This document shows positions 1-8,337 of a DNA stretch of 33,543 nucleotides, one piece after another. Under the pieces are notes generated by a model that was not told where the DNA came from, made no database searches, and saw only the letters and a program-made list of their open reading frames with translations. The stretch is taken from assembly GCA_017622925.1 (NCBI GenBank), contig JAGAQC010000044.1:1-33543 (forward strand), in the 5' to 3' direction. The first letter of the stretch is position 1. Every line of letters starts with the position of its first letter. This DNA comes from Ruminococcus sp. (GTDB lineage: Bacteria > Bacillota > Clostridia > Oscillospirales > Ruminococcaceae). The position numbers and the translations under genes were made by a program.

Positions 1-1
1 A

Positions 2-91
2 CAACCTGTTCCGATCATTAAGGGCAGGTCTGCTCCTCGTCCTGAATTTTCTCATCAGCGTAAAGTGTTTTGTCCTAAATATTCCATTTGA
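2..91 (+). CDS. possible C-terminal fragment of a gene entering from the left
   Basis: A reading frame is open from the left edge to a TGA at 89-91 and would encode 29 residues (QPVPIIKGRSAPRPEF... ending KYSI). It is the longest frame open to this edge on either strand; the minus-strand frames stop sooner. The stretch is rich in Pro, Arg and Lys. I do not recognise the family. It may be noise, because 29 codons without a stop are not significant on their own. The flanking bases left of the window would settle it. Confidence 0.3.
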   Translation, partial: QPVPIIKGRSAPRPEFSHQRKVFCPKYSI

Positions 92-138
92 TCTTTTATG
101 CGGAGTAAATGTCAAAAACCTTAAGTTGTTGGCATTGT

Positions 139-161
139 GCAGGGGGACGGCGTCCCCCTGC
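139..161. repeat. GC-rich hairpin between left-edge fragment and kinase gene
   Basis: A perfect 10-bp stem GCAGGGGGAC / GTCCCCCTGC closes a three-base GGC loop. No T-run follows on either strand, so a classic intrinsic terminator is not shown, although it sits 3' of both neighbouring genes. The words just upstream (TTAAGTTGTTGGCA at 121-134) recur at the right end of the hairpin cluster near 26562-26576, which ties this site to the dispersed repeats of the window. Confidence 0.6.
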
Positions 162-181
162 GTAAGTTTCCCGTAAAAACT

Positions 182-2452
182 TTAAAAATTGATTTCTGTG
201 GTCTTAGGGCGATGATATAATTCGTCAAGCGTTCGGTAAAGCAGAGAGGTATCAATAGGCTTTGAGATATGACCGTTCATTCCTGCCTCACGGGTATTAC
301 GGACGTCGTCGTCATAAGCATTAGCCGTCATAGCTATTATCGGTATCGTTTTTGCATCGGGGCGTTCAAGCGCGCGAATGGCTCTTGCAGCGTCAAGTCC
401 GTTCATAACAGGCATCATAATATCCATAAGGATAGCGTCAAAGCTTCCGGCTTCGTTGTTTTGGAACTTTTCTACGGCAAGCTTTCCGTTTTCAACGCAG
501 GTAACGGAAATACCAACGTCCTCCAGCATGAACTGGGCGATCTCCATGTTGATCTCATTGTCCTCGACCAGCATGATACGCATGCCCTCCAAATGAAGCT
601 CTTTATCCTCCGACGTTTCATCGGCAGGCTTAGCGTTTTGGTCGATATCAAATCCAAGCTCTATGACGAACTTACTTCCCTCATGCAGACGGCTCTCAAC
701 GGTAATAGTTCCGCCCATCATATCGACAAACTGCTTTGTTATCGCCATACCGAGACCCGTTCCCTTGTAGTTTGTACGATTTCCGCCGTCCTCCTGCGAA
801 AAGGGTTCCCAGATATGCTGTAGGTACTCGGGTTTCATGCCGATGCCTGTATCCTCGATCTCAAAGCGGAATAGAGCTTTGCCGTCTGCGCAGCCGATCT
901 CCTTGACGCAGAAGAATATTTTACCTCCGTCGGGCGTGAATTTTACCGAGTTTCCCAAAATATTAATAAGTATCTGACGCAGGTGCAGCTCGTCGCCGAT
1001 CAGGTCGGGGTGTGCAAAGTCGTCAAACTCACGAATAAATTCTATATTTCGGTTGAGGAGCTGTCCGCCGATAATAGACGCGCATTCGTCCGTGGCGGCG
1101 ATCATGTTCATGGGCGCGGAATTGACAGTGACCTTTCCGCTTTCTATTCGGCTCATGTCAAGCACATCGTTTATCAGCGACAGAAGATGCTGCGAGGAAT
1201 TGCTTATCTTGCCGAGACAGTCCTTAACACGTGCGGGATCGGATACGTTTTTGAGCGCGATCTCCGTCATACCCATGATACCGTTGATCGGAGTGCGGAT
1301 ATCGTGCGACATATGGGAGAGAAATTCGCTTTTTGCCTTATTTGCGCTCCGAGCCTCCGCAGCCGCCTCTTTCAGTATTCGGTTGGACTTCTCTTTTTGT
1401 TCCATGAGCTTACGGTTGCGGCTGTCGGTAAGGTAGAACACAAGGGCTGAGAAGTCGAGGATCAGCAGTATTCCCAGAAAAACGAAGAAACGTCGCGTGC
1501 TTTTCAGCATGTGATTAGCTCCCTCTCCAAGAACGCTCGTAGGAACGAATATCAGGGTGTTCCAGCCGTCGTCGCCTACGCTGTGACAGGAAACAAAGTA
1601 ATTGGTCTCGTCGCTGCGAAATTCCATTACGTCTGATTCAAGGTTTTTGAGAGATGTGCGGAAGTCCTCCGCATTTCCGCCGTGAATGAATTCCTCGTCC
1701 TCAAGAGCCTTGGCGATGTTATATGCCTTTAATTGTTCGTCAGCTCCTTCGGGGACAAAAAGCGCGCGTCCGTCACTGTTCACGATATATGTATAACCTC
1801 TGTTTTCAAAGGTGCTGACTGACAGATCGTCGGTGATAGAGTTGACGTCCACCGCCAACATTACGTAGGAGACAGATTTGCCGGTTGCTTCGATCACAAG
1901 CTTTTCGGGAAGCTGCTTCAAAAAGCACAGGTAAGTAAAAGAACTGTTCTGATAAGGCAATGTCGTTATCAATTCCTGAGTCTGACTTTGGTTTTCGATG
2001 ATCATGGGAAGCTCTTTCCAGTAACCTTTTTTGCCGTCGGAGGTGTAATATTGGAAATCGTCGTCCAGCAGCATAAAAATGTTATTATTCGTATCATGGA
2101 AACGGCTCATGTCTTTCACAAGCTGCATAAGTTCGTCTTCTGTCTGAGTCTGTATTCCTTCGGTAGAGAGGAACTGCTCCAGAGTGTTCACGCTGTCCCA
2201 TGATCTTGCAATGGTAATGTCAAAAATATCGGCGACCTTTTCCGTAATTTCCTGAAGATGACTGCTTCTTTCCGCAAACAGGCGGTTGTCAAGTTCCACA
2301 TAATAAGAGCGTATCATTAAAAATATCAATACGATCGAGATCAGAAACAGAGCTGACATAGGAATGATTCGCAGCCGACCTGCGGAACGTTTTTCGGATA
2401 TATTATTTATTTTATCTTCATTTTTATCTTGCATAAATTTTTTTATGATCAT
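182..2452 (-). CDS. membrane-bound hybrid sensor histidine kinase with receiver domain
   Basis: A 756-residue hybrid histidine kinase. Order of parts: short cytoplasmic tail, membrane segment about 29-48, extracytoplasmic sensor domain about 50-318 (dCache-like by layout), second membrane segment about 322-341, coiled linker, HisKA with the phospho-acceptor His383 in SHDIRTPING, HATPase with N box near Asn501 and DTGIGM at 534-539, GTGLG at 564-568, then a C-terminal receiver domain with acceptor Asp677 in LMDIMMPVMNG and Lys731 in HISKPID. The start is fixed by AGAGG eight bases before the ATG. No response regulator with an output domain is adjacent, so phosphate must pass to a protein encoded elsewhere, or the attached receiver acts through protein contacts. 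The ligand is unknown. It is divergent from trkA. Confidence 0.9.
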   Translation of the reverse strand: MIIKKFMQDKNEDKINNISEKRSAGRLRIIPMSALFLISIVLIFLMIRSYYVELDNRLFAERSSHLQEITEKVADIFDITIARSWDSVNTLEQFLSTEGIQTQTEDELMQLVKDMSRFHDTNNNIFMLLDDDFQYYTSDGKKGYWKELPMIIENQSQTQELITTLPYQNSSFTYLCFLKQLPEKLVIEATGKSVSYVMLAVDVNSITDDLSVSTFENRGYTYIVNSDGRALFVPEGADEQLKAYNIAKALEDEEFIHGGNAEDFRTSLKNLESDVMEFRSDETNYFVSCHSVGDDGWNTLIFVPTSVLGEGANHMLKSTRRFFVFLGILLILDFSALVFYLTDSRNRKLMEQKEKSNRILKEAAAEARSANKAKSEFLSHMSHDIRTPINGIMGMTEIALKNVSDPARVKDCLGKISNSSQHLLSLINDVLDMSRIESGKVTVNSAPMNMIAATDECASIIGGQLLNRNIEFIREFDDFAHPDLIGDELHLRQILINILGNSVKFTPDGGKIFFCVKEIGCADGKALFRFEIEDTGIGMKPEYLQHIWEPFSQEDGGNRTNYKGTGLGMAITKQFVDMMGGTITVESRLHEGSKFVIELGFDIDQNAKPADETSEDKELHLEGMRIMLVEDNEINMEIAQFMLEDVGISVTCVENGKLAVEKFQNNEAGSFDAILMDIMMPVMNGLDAARAIRALERPDAKTIPIIAMTANAYDDDVRNTREAGMNGHISKPIDTSLLYRTLDELYHRPKTTEINF

Positions 2453-2512
2453 TTTAAGAACCTCTTTCTACTGTGTTCTCGATTCTTCCTATAAAAATTT
2501 ACTGTTAATTAT

Positions 2513-2541
2513 AGTTTATCACATCTCGGAAAAATTTTCAA
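2513..2541 (-). promoter_or_regulatory. probable sigma-A promoter of the hybrid kinase gene
   Basis: On the minus strand TTGAAA (2536-2541) is separated by 17 bases from TAAACT (2513-2518); an alternative TATAAT-like box overlaps slightly downstream. It lies about 60 bases before the start codon. The fit is moderate at the -10 box. Confidence 0.45.
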
Positions 2542-2637
2542 CCCTATTTTATCTTTTTTAGGCATGAAAATCAAGCTTTAAACAGACCGCCTTGCCGCAG
2601 GATAGATTTCTATATATGCAAAAATTCAACATTCTTA

Positions 2638-2666
2638 TTGACAAACGGAGGATATGGGAGTATAAT
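2638..2666 (+). promoter_or_regulatory. consensus sigma-A promoter of trkA
   Basis: TTGACA (2638-2643), a 17-base spacer and TATAAT (2661-2666) match the sigma-A consensus exactly. The expected transcription start is about 2673, which is the first base of the inverted-repeat leader described separately. The start codon lies about 208 bases further on, so the transcript should have a long 5' leader. Confidence 0.85.
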
Positions 2667-2672
2667 TACATT

Positions 2673-2833
2673 GAGACAGTCTCTTAAAACCTCTTTTGAC
2701 AAAAATCAGCTATGCACGGCATATGCTGTGTCAAGCGTCCTCGGAGGGCGACAGCCCGCCTTCGGATACTTTCCTTGCCTCTGCCGCACCTATCTGATTT
2801 TTGCTTGATCAAACAGGTTTTAGAGACTGCCTC
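2673..2833 (+). repeat. 161-bp near-palindromic element forming the trkA leader
   Basis: The arms begin GAGACAGTCTCTTAAAACCT on the left and, read in reverse complement from 2833, GAGGCAGTCTCTAAAACCTG; a second paired block follows (CAAAAATCAG at 2700-2709 against CTGATTTTTG at 2794-2803). The centre holds GGGC-GACA-GCCC and a CGGCA/TGCCG pair. The left arm starts at the predicted transcription start, so the RNA would close on itself. It contains no open frame. It may be a miniature inverted-repeat element captured in the leader or a regulatory RNA; I do not see the c-di-AMP (ydaO) consensus known from some K+ transporter leaders. Confidence 0.7.
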
Positions 2834-2880
2834 GAGACAGCAAAAGCTGCCGTAATAAAGATAATTTTTTGGAGGGGATC

Positions 2881-4239
2881 ATGGATATTATCATCGTAGG
2901 AGGCGGAAAGGTCGGCGGCGCATTGGCGGAGGTCCTTTGCAGCGAACATAACGTCACCGTTATCGACCCCAACGAAACTCGGATAAATTCTATCGTCAAC
3001 GATTTCGATGTTAAAGGAATTGTGGGCAACTGCCTGCAAACCGCCGTTCTTGAAGAAGCAGGCATCGGAAAGTGTAAGATATTCATTGCCGTTACCGATT
3101 CGGACGAGGTAAACATTTTATCGAGCCTTATCGCAAAGAAAATGAAAGCCCGTCATTGCATTGCAAGAGTGAGAAATCCCGAGTTCGATAAACAGCTCGT
3201 TTTCATGCGCGAGGAGCTTGGCATAAGCATGATGGTCAATCCCGACTATATTTCAGCCAACGAGATAGCTAAAGTTCTGCGTTATCCCGAGGCGATAAAT
3301 ATTGAATCGTTTGCAAAGGGCAGGGTCGATCTTGCCGAAATTCGTATTACAAGCGGAAGTATCCTCGATCACCTTGCGCTTACTCAGCTTTCGAGGAGAC
3401 TTCGGCTGGACGTTCTTATCTGTGCCGTTCAGCGCGGTGACGAGCTTATTATTCCCAACGGAAGCTTTGTGCTTCGCGCAGGAGACAAGATTCATATGAC
3501 GGCTTCGCACAGCAATATGGTGAAGTTTTTCAAGAGCATAAGTTCGGCTTACCGTGAAAAGCGTGTAAAATCAGCCGTTCTCATAGGCGGCGGACGAGTG
3601 GGCTATCATCTTGCGCAGCAGCTCCGTGAAATGGGCGTTAAGGTCAAGATCATAGAGATAAACGAAAAACGCTGCCTTGAACTCAGCCAGCGTCTTAGCA
3701 AGGTAAACGTGATATGCGGCGACGGTACGAATCACGATGTTATAAGAGAAGAACGTGTCTACGACGCCGATGCCGTTGTTTCGCTGACGGGCATTGACGA
3801 GGAAAATATCCTCATGTCGCTGCTTGCCAAAAATAACGGCGTTGAAAAGGTCGTTACAAAGGTGAACCGCATGAATCTCATGCAGCTTTCGGAAACTCTC
3901 GATCTGGACAGCATCATTTCGCCTAAGTCGATAACGGTCAATCAGATACTTCAATATGTCCGCGCAAAGCAAAATTCTACGGGAAACAATATTGCGACCC
4001 TCTACCGCCTTGTGAACGACCGTCTTGAAGCTATCGAATTTGTAGTGCGCGAGCGTAAGGATTACGTCGGTATACCTCTTAAAAAGCTGAAACTCAGGAG
4101 CGGTATCCTTATCGCAAGCATTGCGCGAGGAAACGAACTTATAATCCCCAAAGGCGACGATTGCCTTATGGTAAACGACAGCGTTGTGGTAGTAACTACA
4201 AACAGAGGCTTTGACGACCTTAAAGAAATTTTCGACTGA
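2881..4239 (+). CDS. trkA: TrkA, regulatory subunit of Trk potassium uptake
   Basis: A 452-residue peripheral membrane protein that binds NAD(H) or nucleotides and gates the TrkH channel. It has the full duplicated layout of the family: RCK_N with GGGKVGG near residue 7, RCK_C, then a second RCK_N beginning LIGGGRVGYHLAQQL and a second RCK_C at the C terminus. The length matches the usual ~450. I use the ATG at 2881 because GGAGG lies five bases upstream; a TTG at 2869 in the same frame would fall inside that ribosome site. trkH follows after 21 bases on the same strand, so the two are probably co-transcribed from the 2638 promoter. Confidence 0.95.
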   Translation: MDIIIVGGGKVGGALAEVLCSEHNVTVIDPNETRINSIVNDFDVKGIVGNCLQTAVLEEAGIGKCKIFIAVTDSDEVNILSSLIAKKMKARHCIARVRNPEFDKQLVFMREELGISMMVNPDYISANEIAKVLRYPEAINIESFAKGRVDLAEIRITSGSILDHLALTQLSRRLRLDVLICAVQRGDELIIPNGSFVLRAGDKIHMTASHSNMVKFFKSISSAYREKRVKSAVLIGGGRVGYHLAQQLREMGVKVKIIEINEKRCLELSQRLSKVNVICGDGTNHDVIREERVYDADAVVSLTGIDEENILMSLLAKNNGVEKVVTKVNRMNLMQLSETLDLDSIISPKSITVNQILQYVRAKQNSTGNNIATLYRLVNDRLEAIEFVVRERKDYVGIPLKKLKLRSGILIASIARGNELIIPKGDDCLMVNDSVVVVTTNRGFDDLKEIFD

Positions 4240-4260
4240 TCGGAGTGACACGGACGATCT

Positions 4261-5698
4261 ATGAATTACAGAATGATCATCTACATTATGGGACAGATAT
4301 TGAGGATAGTAGGTATCTGCATGCTTCTGCCCATACTTGTGGGAGCTTTTTACGGCGAACATCACGTTATCGAATCATTTGCGATACCTGCCGCCGTAAC
4401 AATACTTATCTCGATCGTTTTTACGATAAAAAAGCCGAAAAACCGTTCCGTATTTTCCCTTGAAGGCTTTGTCAGCGTGGCTGCTTCGTGGATAGCTATG
4501 TCGGCTATCGGAGCTATGCCGTTTGTTATCTCGGGGGAGATACCTCATTTTGTTGACGCGCTTTTTGAAACGGTATCGGGCTTTACAACGACAGGCTCTA
4601 CGATACTCAGCGACGTTGAAAAAATGTCACGTTCCTGCATGTTCTGGCGTGCGTTTACTCATTGGCTGGGCGGTATGGGCGTGCTGATGTTCGTGCTTGC
4701 GGTAATGTCGAGCAACGACGTGCGGACGATGCACATGATGAGGGCTGAATGTCCCGGACCGAACGTGGGGCGGCTCGTATCGAAATCGAGCTTTTCCGCA
4801 CGTATTCTCTACGGCATATATATCGTTCTCACCTTATCGGAGATCGTTATTCTCGTTCTGCTGAAAATGCCGCTGTATGACGCGGTAATCCACGCTTTTT
4901 CTTCGGCGGGAACAGGCGGATTTTCTCTTTGGAACGACAGTATAGGACATTATAACAGCCCTGCGATAGAAATGGTCGTTGCGGTATTTATAATAATGTT
5001 CGGTATAAATTTTAACCTGTATTACTTTATTATAATACGCAGATTTTCTCTTGCTTTTAAAAACGAGGAGCTGCGGACTTATCTCGGCATAATTGCAGGA
5101 GCTTCGGTCGTTATCACGCTGTGCGTTATCGGGCAGTACGATACGGTCGGCGAAGCGTTCAGACATGCGTTTTTCATGGTCGCTTCAACGATAACCTCAA
5201 CGGGCTTTGCGACTGCCGACACGGGGGAGTGGAGTACCTTTGCGCAGACGCTTCTGCTCATACTTATGTTTATCGGCTCGTGCGCAGGTTCAACGGGCGG
5301 AGGTCTGAAAGTATCGCGTATACTTAATTATAGTAAAGACGGGCATACGCGAACTGAAATACATCGTAAGTCCGAGAGCGGTCGCGTCGGTCAAGATAGA
5401 CGGCAAGCCCGTCGAAAGGGACGTTATACGGGGCGCAAGCAATTACTTCATACTTTTTATGATAATATTTGTGCTGTCGGTGCTTGGTATTTCTCATGAC
5501 GGCTTTACTATTGAGGAGAATATCTCGGCGGTAACTACCTGTATAAACAACATCGGTTTCGGCGTTGGACGGTTCAGTCCCTCGGGAAATTTCGGCGGAC
5601 TTGATTTTGTCTCGAAAATAGTTCTGTGCTTTGACATGCTTATCGGACGTCTTGAAATTTATCCGCTTATCATGCTTTTTGCGGCTCGTAAAAACTGA
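4261..5698 (+). pseudogene. trkH: TrkH potassium channel subunit, split by a one-base frameshift
   Basis: Integral membrane K+ translocating subunit paired with TrkA. Reading from 4261 gives normal TrkH for 355 residues, including three selectivity-filter turns (TTTGST near 109, SAGTGGF near 215, TSTGFAT near 312) and the GGGLKVSRIL stretch. From base 5326 the frame fails and would end at 5499 with unrelated sequence. The frame one base later continues properly from 5327 (ILVK-like region, then the fourth turn NNIGFGVG and a final membrane segment) to a stop at 5698. Deleting one A at 5326/5327 restores a 478-residue protein of family length. There is no homopolymer run there. It is either a sequencing or assembly error or a real mutation; without the fourth turn the pore could not form. 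The ribosome site is weak (GGA six bases before the ATG). Confidence 0.85.
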
Positions 5699-5793
5699 TT
5701 TTTCAACAAACGTGTTCGGGAACTTCCCAAAAAGTCTGATGTCATCATTTTACTATTTTAATTATAAATTTGGTATACTTTCCGATGCGATTA

Positions 5794-5802
5794 TGATATA
5801 AT
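5794..5802 (+). promoter_or_regulatory. extended -10 promoter of the GH5 gene
   Basis: TGATATAAT (TG-n-TATAAT) lies 34 bases before the start codon. A poor -35 candidate, TATACT, sits 17 bases upstream of the -10 box, so recognition would rest mainly on the extended -10. Confidence 0.5.
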
Positions 5803-5835
5803 CAAATCAGAAAAAATTTTTCGAGGTGATCTATC

Positions 5836-6855
5836 ATGAAAAAATGGAACGGATACCAAAAGGGCGTTAATTTGGGCGGCTGGCTCTCGCAGGCGGAGCT
5901 TACCGAGGAACATTGCGGCAGCTTCATAACACGCGGCGACATCGAAGATATACGTGATATGGGCTTTGACCACGTTCGCTTGCCGATTGATTATGACCTT
6001 GTTCAGAACAAGGACGGAAGCTTTATCGAGGAGGGCTTCGGCTATATCGACCGCTGCCTTGAATGGTGCGGAGAGCTTGGTCTTAACATGATACTCGATC
6101 TTCATAAAACTGCCGGATTTTCCTTTGACGTGGGTGAAGCCGAAACGGGATTTTTCCGCAGCGAAACGCTTATTTCCCGATTTATCGAGCTTTGGAGTAG
6201 GTTTGCGGAGCGTTACGGTAAGTTCGGCGGACGGCTTGCCTTTGAACTTCTAAACGAAGTGGTGGACGAGGCTGACAACGACCCGTGGATGAAGATAGCG
6301 GAGCGTACCGTTAAGGAAATACGCCGATATGCCCCCGATATAAAGATACTTATAGGCGGCTATATGAACAACAGCGTTACGACAGTAAGCCGCATAGCTC
6401 CGCCGTTTGACGAAAATATCATATATAATTTTCATTGCTACGAGCCGCTTCTGTTCACTCATCAGGGAGCGTACTGGATAAAAGGAATGCCCGAGGATTT
6501 CCGCATGAAATATCCGATAAGCAAGTCGGAATTTATGGAAAAATCGGATAGTATCGCGGCTGTTATCGAAAAGTTTGCCGATAAGATACCTGACGGCGGA
6601 TTTTCGGCTGAATATTTTGAAGCTCTCTTTGCCGACGCTTTAAAGACTGCCGAAGAACGCAACGTTATGCTTTACTGCGGCGAATACGGCGTTATCGAGC
6701 TTGCCGAACCCGAATCCGCAATTAACTGGTACAGGGACATTCACTCCGTCCTCGAAAAATACGGCATCGGACGCGCCTTGTGGTGCTATAAGGGCAAGGA
6801 TTTCGGACTTTCCGACGGAATGCTCAGCGGAATAAAGAACGAGATAATCCGCTGA
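5836..6855 (+). CDS. cytoplasmic glycoside hydrolase family 5 (cellulase superfamily)
   Basis: A 339-residue TIM-barrel glycosidase. The N terminus KGVNLGGWLSQ and the HVRLPIDY segment are typical of GH5. The predicted acid/base is Glu141 in FELLNEVV and the nucleophile is Glu283 in YCGEYGV; His200 in NFHCYEP is a usual active-site residue. There is no signal peptide, membrane segment, carbohydrate-binding module or dockerin, so it should act in the cytoplasm on imported beta-linked oligosaccharides or glucosides rather than on polymer. GAGGTGAT ends about six bases before the ATG. It stands alone between trkH and the rpsL promoter. Substrate (cellodextrin, 1,3-glucan or mannan type) cannot be told from the sequence. 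Confidence 0.88.
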   Translation: MKKWNGYQKGVNLGGWLSQAELTEEHCGSFITRGDIEDIRDMGFDHVRLPIDYDLVQNKDGSFIEEGFGYIDRCLEWCGELGLNMILDLHKTAGFSFDVGEAETGFFRSETLISRFIELWSRFAERYGKFGGRLAFELLNEVVDEADNDPWMKIAERTVKEIRRYAPDIKILIGGYMNNSVTTVSRIAPPFDENIIYNFHCYEPLLFTHQGAYWIKGMPEDFRMKYPISKSEFMEKSDSIAAVIEKFADKIPDGGFSAEYFEALFADALKTAEERNVMLYCGEYGVIELAEPESAINWYRDIHSVLEKYGIGRALWCYKGKDFGLSDGMLSGIKNEIIR

Positions 6856-6952
6856 TTTGCGTAAAATAACCAATTACACGGCGATAAAAGCTTATCAAAT
6901 CGCCAAAATATCCAAATAAAAGCGGAATTTGAAGAAAATTCAAAAACAACTC

Positions 6953-6981
6953 TTGACAAATCAGGGATAATGTTATATAAT
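6953..6981 (+). promoter_or_regulatory. consensus sigma-A promoter of the str cluster
   Basis: TTGACA (6953-6958), 17-base spacer, TATAAT (6976-6981) with a TG two bases upstream of the spacer end. Transcription should begin in the GGG at 6986-6988. It is followed by a leader of about 218 bases before rpsL. Confidence 0.9.
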
Positions 6982-6985
6982 ATAT

Positions 6986-7190
6986 GGGTATGCTGTACAA
7001 GTTATACTTGACTCTATTGCAAAATGTGCAAAAGATTTCGAGAAGAAATTCTGTATGTTAAGGCGGACGACGAAAGCGTGCTGTCGCACGGTGAGGAGGA
7101 CAACGCAGACAGACGGAATTTATTCCGAAAGATATTGTATATTTTGCAATAGAGGCAAGTATATATGCTTTCGGCATACCCATTTTTTGA
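6986..7190 (+). ncRNA. structured leader RNA of rpsL with closing long-range helix
   Basis: The first transcribed bases GGGTATGC (6986-6993) pair with GCATACCC (7174-7181). Inside this, TATACTTG (7003-7010) pairs with CAAGTATA (7156-7163) and CTCTATTGCAAAAT (7012-7025) with ATTTTGCAATAGAG (7141-7154): 22 perfect pairs broken by one A/G mismatch. The enclosed part has three further local stems: ATTTC-GAGAA-GAAAT near 7035, CGTGC-TGTC-GCACG near 7077, CGGAAT-TT-ATTCCG at 7113-7126. GCATACCC is followed by ATTTTTT, so the outer helix resembles a terminator stem, while TATGC-TTTCG-GCATA (7164-7178) is a competing local hairpin. This suggests attenuation or autoregulation, but the ligand is unknown and no T-box or known riboswitch motif is visible. 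Confidence 0.6.
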
Positions 7191-7205
7191 AAAAGGAGGA
7201 AGATT

Positions 7206-7622
7206 ATGCCAACATTTAATCAGCTTGTTCGTAAGGGAAGAAAGGATCTCGAGACAAAGTCTACAGCTCCTGCTCTCCAGAAGGGCTACAATGCTAAGAA
7301 GAAAACGCAGATCAATCAGAGTTCACCTCAGAAGAGAGGCGTTTGCACCGCTGTAAGAACTGCTACGCCCAAGAAGCCTAACTCGGCTATGAGAAAGATC
7401 GCAAGAGTTAAGCTCACAAACGGCTACGAGGTTACTTCTTACATTCCCGGTATCGGTCACAACCTTCAGGAGCACAGCGTTGTTCTCATCAGAGGCGGAC
7501 GTGTTAAGGATCTCCCCGGTGTGCGTTACCACATCATCAGAGGCGCACTCGACGCTCAGGGCGTTGCCAACAGACTTCAGGCTCGTTCCAAGTACGGCGC
7601 TAAGAGACCCAAGCAGAAGTAA
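7206..7622 (+). CDS. rpsL: 30S ribosomal protein S12
   Basis: 138 residues, exactly the usual bacterial length. The conserved loop [17 protein letters not shown] and the segment [15 protein letters not shown], which line the decoding centre and are the sites of streptomycin-resistance changes in this protein, are intact; the two key Lys positions carry Lys (in KKPNS and in [12 protein letters not shown]). AAAGGAGGA lies seven bases before the ATG. It is the first gene of the rpsL-rpsG-fusA-tuf cluster. Confidence 0.98.
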   Translation: MPTFNQLVRKGRKDLETKSTAPALQKGYNAKKKTQINQSSPQKRGVCTAVRTATPKKPNSAMRKIARVKLTNGYEVTSYIPGIGHNLQEHSVVLIRGGRVKDLPGVRYHIIRGALDAQGVANRLQARSKYGAKRPKQK

Positions 7623-7842
7623 TTTCCGCAAAACAGCTTTCGGCTTGCTGAAAAATGCCGAACATATCAAAAATAGGATAACTACTATCGCAGGATAAAT
7701 GCGGAGTTTAATATATATTATTATACCTCGCATTGGTCTTGACGTTATCGGTCGGTGAAGCGCGGCTGCATTTTTGAGCAGCAGTAATCGGCTGACACGA
7801 GTACCTATGAATTCATGAATCTATGTGAAGGAGGGAAGCGAA
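7623..7842 (+). other. rpsL-rpsG intergenic spacer with secondary structure
   Basis: 220 bases without a gene, unusually long for this operon. AATGCGGAG (7698-7706) can pair with CTCGCATT (7728-7735) with one bulged base around an AT-rich stem-loop, and GCTGC (near 7768) pairs with GCAGC (near 7779). A perfect 10-bp palindrome ATGAATTCAT lies near 7808. No promoter of consensus quality is seen. It may hold a control site for the ribosomal proteins; this is an inference from location only. Confidence 0.4.
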
Positions 7843-8313
7843 ATGCCAAGAAGAGGTAATATCGCAAAGCGTGATGTATTACAGGATCCTGTATACAATT
7901 CAAAGCTCGTTACACGTCTCATAAATAATATTATGCTGGACGGCAAGAAGGGCGTCGCTCAGAAGATCGTTTACGGTGCATTCGAGATCGTTGCCGAAAA
8001 GACAGGCAAAGACGCACTGGAGGTTTTTGAACAGGCTATGGAGAATATCATGCCTGAGCTGGAAGTAAAGGCTCGCCGTCTCGGAGGAGCTACTTATCAG
8101 GTCCCTATGGAGGTTAGACCCGAAAGACGTCAGACTCTCGGTCTCCGTTGGATCACTAAGTATTCCAGAGAGAGAAACGAAAAGACTATGAAGGAAAGAC
8201 TTGCAGGCGAGATCCTCGATGCTCTTAACGGCGCCGGCGGTGCTTGCAAGAAGCGTGACGATACACACAAGATGGCAGAGGCAAACAAGGCGTTTGCTCA
8301 CTACCGCTGGTAA
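7843..8313 (+). CDS. rpsG: 30S ribosomal protein S7
   Basis: 156 residues starting [12 protein letters not shown], the normal start and length for bacterial S7, which nucleates assembly of the 30S head on 16S rRNA and contacts mRNA in the E site. The internal motif [19 protein letters not shown] is diagnostic. I take the ATG at 7843 because GGAGGG lies eight bases upstream; the GTG at 7825 in the same frame lies before that site. fusA follows after 24 bases. Confidence 0.98.
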   Translation: MPRRGNIAKRDVLQDPVYNSKLVTRLINNIMLDGKKGVAQKIVYGAFEIVAEKTGKDALEVFEQAMENIMPELEVKARRLGGATYQVPMEVRPERRQTLGLRWITKYSRERNEKTMKERLAGEILDALNGAGGACKKRDDTHKMAEANKAFAHYRW

Positions 8314-8337
8314 TCGTCGTTGTGAGAGGAAGATACT

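Noticed and set aside
2673-2833. ydaO/yuaA c-di-AMP riboswitch before trkA
   Set aside because: The location would fit, but the conserved core words of that riboswitch are not present and the sequence is a near-palindrome instead.
3571-4365. 264-codon minus-strand frame over trkA and the start of trkH
   Set aside because: Overlaps two well-supported genes; His/Tyr/Val-rich composition is typical of an antisense translation.
5320-5340. programmed frameshift in trkH
   Set aside because: There is no slippery sequence or following pseudoknot, and TrkH is not known to use recoding; error or mutation is simpler.
6986-7190. T-box leader or group II intron fragment before rpsL
   Set aside because: There is no T-box sequence and the GAAAGC/GTGC-like bases near 7070 do not extend into an intron domain V or an encoded protein.
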